The notes below the pieces were generated by a model. The model did not search any database and was not told the origin of the DNA. It saw only the letters and a program-made list of their open reading frames with translations. From the NCBI RefSeq assembly GCF_029893805.1, contig NZ_JARXYP010000002.1, forward strand, positions 8,618,001 through 8,682,000: a stretch of DNA of 64,000 nt, in the 5' to 3' direction. This stretch comes from Streptomyces sp. SAI-135 (GTDB taxonomy: Bacteria > Actinomycetota > Actinomycetes > Streptomycetales > Streptomycetaceae). Each line of letters begins with the position of its first letter. The stretch's first letter is position 1. This document shows positions 58,826 to 64,000 of the stretch, piece by piece. The translations under genes and the position numbers were made by a program.

Positions 58826-59958
58826 TAGGAGAGCGGGTGGAACTGGGGGCCGTACGTGCTCCGGGTTCCGGGGATCTCGGTCTCCATCAGGCGCACGGCG
58901 GGTTCCTCCAGGGCGCGCATGGCGTGGATGGCCGTGCCCAGGGCGCGCGGGCCGCCGTCAGCCCAGGCCGCGTCGAGGGAGGTCAGCACGGTGGTGTAGG
59001 TGGTGTCGAACCTGTCCAGGAGCCGCTGCACCGACGTCGATGGCCGGGACCAGCCGCCTTCCGGGACCCGGGCCATGGGGCGCGCGTCCGGGAAGGGAAC
59101 GGGCGCCCCGGTGAACGTCCAGCCCTCGTCGGTCTGACGCAGTTCGCGCCCGTGGTAGATCTCGGCGAAGGCGTAGTAGTGGGCCGGGTGGTCGTCGGTG
59201 AAGGAGTCGGCCGGGGAACTGCTCGTGCCCTCGCCCTGCTCCCTGATGATGTCGATGGAGTGTTCCGCGTCGAGGAGGGTCTTGACGGGCCGCAGCTCGT
59301 CGGAGCCGATGTGCGCGCTCAGTTGCCCGCGGGTCGACATCTCCGGGTTCACGGACCGAAGACCGTCCAGCATGGCGCCGTAGAACGAGCCGACGGTGTG
59401 CGCGGCGCTGTCGCTGAGGGCGAGCGGTTCCTCGGGGGCCTCGATGGTCATCATCATGTGCACCAGGGACTTGGTGAGGCCCGAGAGGTACACGGTCAGG
59501 CCGGCGCGTACGCCGCCCGGCAGCGGGCCGGGGTAGCTGGGTGCCACCGCTCTGATCCTGGGCTGCCCGCCCACGGCCACGAGCAGGTTGCACACGACGC
59601 CGAGGTGGTACATCTCGTCGTCGATGATGCGCCGGATCAGCCGCGCGGCATGCGAGCCGCGGTCCCCGATCGACCACCAGCCGCACAGGTACGGCGGGAT
59701 GGTGGACAGCTCCAGTTCCACGGCGACCTGCAGCGCCGACCGCAGCCAGTCGATGTCCCTGCCGACCTCGGGGACGGCCAGCAGGCGCGCCACGGAACCG
59801 GGCGGCGCCGGCTCGGACGGTCCGCTGTGGGGGCCCGGAGCGGCCGACGCCGGTGCGGCTGCCGCGATGGCCGGCACACCGGCCGCCACCGCCGTAGTGG
59901 CCAGGAAACTCCTGCGCTTGAACGCGGCCTCGGCCGGCCTCTGCACGTCTTCCCTCAC
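58825..59958 (-). CDS. Tat-exported ferritin-like protein (VioB/iminophenyl-pyruvate dimer synthase-like domain)
   Basis: Protein of 377 residues. A twin-arginine signal (KRRSFLATTAVAAGVPAIAA) is followed by a ferritin-like helical domain with metal-ligand segments VAVELELSTIPPYLCGWWSI and RLIRRIIDDEMYHLGVVCNL, then MMMTIEAPEEP. This matches the ferritin-like domain seen in VioB-type proteins. The C-terminal ~110 residues are helical with conserved-looking LLDRFDTTYTTVLTSLDAAW. GTG at 59958 after AGGGTGAT. Single gene divergent from kdp. Enzyme activity unknown; secretion of a folded metal-bound protein fits Tat. Confidence 0.8.
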   Translation of the reverse strand: MREDVQRPAEAAFKRRSFLATTAVAAGVPAIAAAAPASAAPGPHSGPSEPAPPGSVARLLAVPEVGRDIDWLRSALQVAVELELSTIPPYLCGWWSIGDRGSHAARLIRRIIDDEMYHLGVVCNLLVAVGGQPRIRAVAPSYPGPLPGGVRAGLTVYLSGLTKSLVHMMMTIEAPEEPLALSDSAAHTVGSFYGAMLDGLRSVNPEMSTRGQLSAHIGSDELRPVKTLLDAEHSIDIIREQGEGTSSSPADSFTDDHPAHYYAFAEIYHGRELRQTDEGWTFTGAPVPFPDARPMARVPEGGWSRPSTSVQRLLDRFDTTYTTVLTSLDAAWADGGPRALGTAIHAMRALEEPAVRLMETEIPGTRSTYGPQFHPLS

Positions 59959-60398
59959 ACCATCACCCTCGCCTCGCAGTCGCGGCCCCGCATGGCTTGG
60001 AGACACACGGGGCCTGGGATCAGCTCGCGAAGCTAGCAGGCATCACCACAGATCAGAGCCCTGACGGGCGAGCACAGCGCGACCGCCACCCTGTCAGGCC
60101 AACGCCGGGTCCAACGGCTGCCGAGAACGCCGAGGGTGTCGTAAAGGACTACGCCCCATGAGGTTCTCGCGTATGGACCGGGCCGAGGGGGACTGGGGAC
60201 CCCCGGGGGGGGGCTGCCTCCCGGAGACAAGCTGCCGTGCCCCGGCAACGCCGACCCGGCGGACGTCGGGACGTATGTGTTCCGTCAAAGCCGCAGGGCT
60301 CGCCGTAAGGGAGCCGTCAACAGGTGACCCGATCCGGCCGCCGAGGCGCTTTCCTCGGATCGTCCCTGTTCAACGCACCTCAACTCCAGGAGTTCGCG
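59959..60398. other. Intergenic region upstream of kdp, no gene supported
   Basis: 440 bases between divergent genes. It contains a run of C5G9 (around 60200-60213) and a GC-rich stem region, then a hairpin near the first kdp ORF. Open frames through it lack protein-like composition. No direct repeats or KdpE-like box could be placed with confidence. It presumably carries the kdp and ferritin-like promoters. Confidence 0.5.
60330..60362 (+). promoter_or_regulatory. Nested hairpin in the kdp leader
   Basis: CGATCCG (60330-60336) pairs with CGGATCG (60356-60362), and CCGAGG (60341-60346) can pair with CCTCGG (60353-60358). The two stems overlap at 60356-60358 and are therefore partly alternative. 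The structure ends 36 bases before the 27-residue ORF and could affect transcription or translation of kdp. It does not match a riboswitch I know. Confidence 0.4.
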
Positions 60399-60482
60399 AT
60401 GGCCGATCTGGCCTTCGTCGTCGTCATCGTCGCGGGTTTCGCGCTGGTGGCTCTCGTCGCCAAGGGGGTGACGAAGCTGTGA
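60399..60482 (+). CDS. 27-residue membrane peptide at the head of the kdp operon
   Basis: ATG after CAGGAG opens 27 codons, MADLAFVVVIVAGFALVALV and then AKGVTKL, a single TM helix with a short basic tail. The stop overlaps the kdpF start (GTGA), so translation is coupled. Short hydrophobic proteins before kdpF are seen in other actinomycetes. A role in assembling or regulating the Kdp pump, as for KdpF, is inferred. Confidence 0.7.
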   Translation: MADLAFVVVIVAGFALVALVAKGVTKL

Positions 60483-60568
60483 CCGCCGAGAACACCGTCG
60501 GCCTGATCGTGGCCGTCGCCCTGCTGGGCTATCTGGTCCTCGCCCTGATCTTCCCGGAGAGGTTCTGA
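60479..60568 (+). CDS. kdpF: K+-transporting ATPase subunit KdpF
   Basis: 29-residue single-TM protein (VTAENTVGLIVAVALLGYLV, then LALIFPERF), the classic KdpF length and ending. It stabilises the KdpABC complex. The GTG start overlaps the stop of the 27-residue ORF, and kdpA starts 8 bases after its stop. Confidence 0.9.
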   Translation: MTAENTVGLIVAVALLGYLVLALIFPERF

Positions 60569-60576
60569 GATCCGCG

Positions 60577-62241
60577 ATGGGTCCCGTACTCGCAGGCGTG
60601 CTCCAGCTGCTCGCCCTGGCAGGCGCCCTGGCGCTCGCCTACACACCCCTCGGCACCTACATGGCCAAGGTCTACTCCTCCGACAAGCACTGGCGCGTCG
60701 AGAAGTGGACCTACCGGGCCATCGGCGCCGACCCCGACACCCAGATGACCTGGACCGCGTACCTGCGCGGAGTCCTCGCCTTCTCTGCGGTCGGTGTCCT
60801 CTTCCTCTACCTGCTGCAACGGCTCCAGGGCGTCCTGCCCGGCTCGCTCGGCTTCGACTCGGTCGGTCCGGCGCAGTCGTTCGACACGGCCGTATCCTTC
60901 GTGACCAACACCAACTGGCAGTCGTACTACGGCGAGCAGACCATGGGGCACGTCGTCCAGACGGCCGGTCTCGCCGTGCAGAACTTCGTCTCGGCGGCCG
61001 TGGGCATCGCGGTGGCGGTGGCGCTGGTCCGGGGCATCGCGCGCTCGCGCACCGGTGAACTCGGCAACTTCTGGGCCGACCTGGTCCGCGGCACCCTGCG
61101 GATCCTCGTTCCGGGCGCGGCGATCGCCGCGATCGTGCTGGTCGCCTGCGGTGTGATCCAGAACTTCTCCGGCATCCACGAGGTCGGGCAGTTCATGGGC
61201 GGCTCGCAGCAGTGGAACGGCGGCGCGGTCGCCTCCCAGGAAGCGATCAAGGAACTGGGCACCAACGGCGGCGGTTACTTCAACGCCAACTCGGCACACC
61301 CCTTCGAGAATCCGACGCCCTTCACCAACCTCTTCGAGATCTTCCTGATCCTGGTGATCCCGTTCTCCCTGACCCGGACGTTCGGTGTCATGGTCGGCAA
61401 CGTCAGGCAGGGCTACGCGATCCTGGCGACCATGGCCGCCGTCTGGGTCGGTTTCGTCGCCCTGATGATGTGGACCGAATTCGCCCACCACGGACCGGCG
61501 TTGCAGCTCGCGGGCGGTGCGTACGAGGGCAAGGAAGTACGGTTCGGGGTCGGTTCCTCGTCGATCTTCGCGGTGTCCACGACGCTCACGTCGACCGGCG
61601 CCGTGGACTCCTTCCACTCCTCCTTCACCGGGCTCGGCGGCGGGGTCACCATGCTCGGCATGATGCTGGGCGAGATCGCGCCCGGCGGCACCGGCTCCGG
61701 CCTCTACGGCATGCTGATCATGGCGGTCATCGCGGTGTTCATCGCCGGGCTGATGGTCGGCCGTACGCCCGAGTACCTGGGCAAGAAGATCGGCACCCGC
61801 GAGATCAAGCTCGCGGCCTGCTACATCCTGATCACCCCGGCGCTGGTGCTCGTCTTCACGGCGATCTCCATGGCCTTGCCGACCCCGCCGCACTCGATGC
61901 TCAACTCCGGCGCGCACGGTTTCTCCGAGGTGCTGTACGCCTTCACCTCCGCCGCCAACAACAACGGATCGGCCTTCGCCGGCCTGAACGCGAACACCGA
62001 CTGGTACAACACCATGACCGGACTCGCCATGCTGCTCGGCCGCTTCCTGCCCATGATCTTCGTGCTGGCGCTGGCCGGCTCGCTCGCCGGGCAGCGGCCG
62101 GTGCCGGAGACCGCGGGCACGCTGCGCACCGAGAAGCCTCTGTTCACCGGGCTGCTGGTGGGCGCGATCCTCATCATCACCGGTCTGACGTACTTCCCGG
62201 CCCTCGCGCTGGGCCCGCTGGCCGAGGGGCTGGCGTCATGA
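60577..62241 (+). CDS. kdpA: K+-transporting ATPase subunit KdpA
   Basis: Potassium-binding channel-like subunit of 554 residues with about ten TM helices. The four selectivity-filter regions are recognisable: FVTNTNWQSYYGEQ, the GTNGGGYFNANSAHPFENPT segment, VSTTLTSTGAVDSFHSSFTG, and FTSAANNNGSAFAGLNANTD. Length is standard. Its stop overlaps the kdpB start (ATGA). It works with KdpB as an ATP-driven high-affinity K+ pump, expected to be induced by K+ limitation through KdpDE, not seen in the window. Confidence 0.96.
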   Translation: MGPVLAGVLQLLALAGALALAYTPLGTYMAKVYSSDKHWRVEKWTYRAIGADPDTQMTWTAYLRGVLAFSAVGVLFLYLLQRLQGVLPGSLGFDSVGPAQSFDTAVSFVTNTNWQSYYGEQTMGHVVQTAGLAVQNFVSAAVGIAVAVALVRGIARSRTGELGNFWADLVRGTLRILVPGAAIAAIVLVACGVIQNFSGIHEVGQFMGGSQQWNGGAVASQEAIKELGTNGGGYFNANSAHPFENPTPFTNLFEIFLILVIPFSLTRTFGVMVGNVRQGYAILATMAAVWVGFVALMMWTEFAHHGPALQLAGGAYEGKEVRFGVGSSSIFAVSTTLTSTGAVDSFHSSFTGLGGGVTMLGMMLGEIAPGGTGSGLYGMLIMAVIAVFIAGLMVGRTPEYLGKKIGTREIKLAACYILITPALVLVFTAISMALPTPPHSMLNSGAHGFSEVLYAFTSAANNNGSAFAGLNANTDWYNTMTGLAMLLGRFLPMIFVLALAGSLAGQRPVPETAGTLRTEKPLFTGLLVGAILIITGLTYFPALALGPLAEGLAS

Positions 62242-64000
62242 CCACTCGTACCGAAAGCCACGAGGACTCCATGTCCACTCCCACCCTCGCACCCCACCGG
62301 AACACGCCTACCGGGCACAGGGCTGCCGAAGGCCGTGTCGGTGCCGGCCTCTTCGACCCCGGGCAGCTGCTGAAGTCGCTGCCGGACGCCTTCCGCAAGC
62401 TGGACCCGCGGGTGATGGTCAAGTCGCCGGTGATGTTCGTGGTGTGGATCGGATCAGTCCTGACCACCGTCTTCTCCCTCCAGAATCCCGGTGACTGGTT
62501 CGGCTGGACCATCAGCGCATGGCTGTGGCTGACCGTGGTCTTCGCCAACCTCGCGGAGGCGGTCGCCGAGGGCCGCGGCAAGGCGCAGGCCGACACACTC
62601 AGGAAGGCCAAGACCGACACGATCGCCCGACGGCTCGACGGTCCCGCCGAAGAGCGGGTCCCCGGTACCGAGTTGAGGATCGGCGACCTGGTGGTCTGCG
62701 AGGCCGGCGACATCATTCCCGGCGACGGCGACGTCGTCGAGGGCGTCGCCTCCGTCGACGAGTCGGCGATCACCGGGGAGTCGGCGCCCGTCATCCGCGA
62801 GTCCGGGGGCGACCGCAGTGCCGTCACCGGTGGCACGAAGGTGCTCTCCGACCGGATCGTCATCAGGATCACGACGAAGCCCGGAGAGACCTTCATCGAC
62901 CGGATGATCAACCTGGTCGAGGGAGCGGCGCGGCAGAGGACGCCCAACGAGATCGCGCTGAACATCCTGCTGGCCTCGCTGACGATCGTCTTCCTGCTGG
63001 CCTGCGCCACGCTGCCGCCGTTCGCGGACTACGCGGGCACCCACCTGACAATGGTCGTGCTGGTCGCCCTGCTGGTCTGCCTCATCCCGACCACCATCGG
63101 CGCCCTGCTCTCCGCCATCGGCATCGCGGGCATGGACCGTCTGGTCCAGCGCAATGTCCTCGCGATGTCCGGCAGGGCGGTCGAGGCCGCCGGTGACGTC
63201 TCCACGCTCCTGCTCGACAAGACCGGCACCATCACCCTCGGCAACCGGCAGGCCGCCGAGTTCGTGCCGGTGGCAGGGACGACCGAGGCCGAACTCGCCG
63301 ACGCCGCCCAGCTCTCCTCGCTGGCCGACGAGACGCCCGAGGGCCGCTCCGTCGTCGTACTGGCGAAGCAGAAGTACGGCCTGCGCGAGCGTCACCAGGG
63401 CGAACTCATGGGCGCCGAGTGGATCGAGTTCACCGCGCAGACCCGCATGTCTGGTGTGGACGTCGACGGCCGCAAGGTCCGCAAGGGCGCGGCCGGTTCG
63501 GTCGTCAAGTGGGTCCAGGAGCGTGGGGGCACGGTCGCCGAGGACGCGGACACGACCGCGAACCGGATCTCCGAAGCGGGCGGCACCCCGCTGCTGGTGG
63601 CCGTCGAGGACGCAGGGGGTGCCCGGGTGCTGGGCGTCGTCCACCTCAAGGACGTCGTCAAGGACGGCATGCGCGAGCGGTTCGACGAGCTGCGCCGCAT
63701 GGGCATCAGGACCGTCATGATCACGGGTGACAACCCGCTGACCGCGAAGGCGATCGCCGAGGAGGCGGGCGTCGACGACTTCCTCGCGGAGGCCACACCC
63801 GAGGACAAGATGGCCCTCATCAAGCGGGAGCAGGCGGGCGGCAAGCTCGTCGCGATGACCGGAGACGGCACCAACGACGCCCCGGCGCTGGCCCAGGCCG
63901 ACGTCGGCGTGGCGATGAACACCGGTACGTCGGCCGCCAAGGAGGCCGGCAACATGGTCGACCTCGACTCCAACCCGACCAAGCTGATCGAGATCGTCGA
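62238..64000 (+). CDS. kdpB: K+-transporting ATPase subunit KdpB, 3' end outside window
   Basis: P-type ATPase subunit, about 587 of roughly 700 residues visible. The actuator motif is SAITGESAP, the phosphorylation site DKTGT with Asp327, and the hinge motif MTGDGTNDAPALAQADVGVA. TM helices surround these (VVLVALLVCLIPTTIGALLS). The start overlaps kdpA; an internal ATG at 62271 is an alternative. The frame is open to the last base, so kdpC and possibly kdpDE should follow. Confidence 0.95.
   Translation, partial: MTTRTESHEDSMSTPTLAPHRNTPTGHRAAEGRVGAGLFDPGQLLKSLPDAFRKLDPRVMVKSPVMFVVWIGSVLTTVFSLQNPGDWFGWTISAWLWLTVVFANLAEAVAEGRGKAQADTLRKAKTDTIARRLDGPAEERVPGTELRIGDLVVCEAGDIIPGDGDVVEGVASVDESAITGESAPVIRESGGDRSAVTGGTKVLSDRIVIRITTKPGETFIDRMINLVEGAARQRTPNEIALNILLASLTIVFLLACATLPPFADYAGTHLTMVVLVALLVCLIPTTIGALLSAIGIAGMDRLVQRNVLAMSGRAVEAAGDVSTLLLDKTGTITLGNRQAAEFVPVAGTTEAELADAAQLSSLADETPEGRSVVVLAKQKYGLRERHQGELMGAEWIEFTAQTRMSGVDVDGRKVRKGAAGSVVKWVQERGGTVAEDADTTANRISEAGGTPLLVAVEDAGGARVLGVVHLKDVVKDGMRERFDELRRMGIRTVMITGDNPLTAKAIAEEAGVDDFLAEATPEDKMALIKREQAGGKLVAMTGDGTNDAPALAQADVGVAMNTGTSAAKEAGNMVDLDSNPTKLIEIV

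Noticed and set aside
60150..60398. c-di-AMP (ydaO-type) riboswitch in the kdp leader
   Set aside because: Considered because kdp can be controlled this way and the leader is GC-structured, but the conserved ydaO segments could not be found.
1..64000. tRNA, rRNA, CRISPR arrays, insertion sequences, integrases, origins
   Set aside because: None found by eye: no cloverleaf-like T-loop signals, regular repeat-spacer pattern or DDE/recombinase motifs.

Overview
The window is very GC-rich, with the dense, strongly biased coding pattern of an actinomycete. Gene content points to Streptomyces or a close relative: a VanA/VanX pair, an ECF41 sigma factor, Tat and Sec secreted glycanases, DUF2690 and DUF4235 families, a second-type NAD+ DNA ligase and kdpFAB. 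I saw no rRNA, tRNA, CRISPR array, transposase or integrase. The mixture of regulators, small enzymes, secreted proteins and gene remnants suggests accessory or arm-proximal chromosome rather than the conserved core. All functions are inferred from motifs read by eye; no database search was run.

Layout. 1-1227: the 3' end of a D-Ala-D-Lac ligase gene overlapping vanX (glycopeptide resistance). 1240-4653: three coupled leftward genes (aldo/keto reductase, DUF998 membrane protein, SDR) divergent from a tetR gene, with two palindromic operators between them. 4769-5833: a deletion scar joining fragments of unrelated genes. 5834-7277: an aldo/keto reductase divergent from an HxlR regulator over a long palindrome. 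7315-13419: Eis-like acetyltransferase, metallo-beta-lactamase-fold protein, AraC remnant, a His/Cys-dyad protein beside a sirtuin, HAD phosphatase, MFS transporter. 13476-17063: truncated serine hydrolase, GlxA-type regulator divergent from an HD hydrolase and a quinone-oxidoreductase-like enzyme. 17146-18497 and 37554-39141: two copies of a lipoprotein plus small secreted protein module. 18683-21159: GNAT, cytochrome P450, methyltransferase.

21307-25627 is a cell-wall cluster: a four-repeat peptidoglycan-binding CHAP hydrolase, a small peptidoglycan-binding protein, and two translationally coupled HTH-TM proteins whose outer parts are a peptidoglycan-binding domain and DUF2690. They look like one-component wall sensors. 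26421-28785: padR with its operator and an acyl-CoA dehydrogenase homologue. 28983-32823: small enzymes and a DUF4235/DUF3618/holin-like/YihY membrane set. 33015-37350: DinB, ECF41 sigma factor with its partner flavoprotein, kinase-like proteins. 39463-45572: DUF6584, tautomerase/HxlR pair, ligA, an anti-sigma-type ATPase, a phosphotransferase. 45585-49365: two divergent secreted discoidin-domain proteins (GH64 beta-1,3-glucanase and a beta-helix protein) around a LacI-type palindrome, probably a glucan-degrading pair.

51663-56147 is the most unusual region. Three leftward genes (membrane-anchored winged-helix-like protein, coiled-coil protein, TM-anchored helical protein) diverge from a large HExTH putative metallopeptidase gene, which carries an apparent frameshift and is followed by a small membrane protein resembling the effector-associated constant component EACC1. 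I propose it as a candidate uncharacterised conflict or signalling system. 56223-59958: alpha/beta hydrolase, DinB, P-loop kinase, a mosaic pseudogene, a Tat-exported ferritin-like protein. 60399-64000: a 27-residue membrane peptide gene, kdpF, kdpA and kdpB (cut by the window end), a high-affinity potassium pump operon whose genes overlap or nearly abut.
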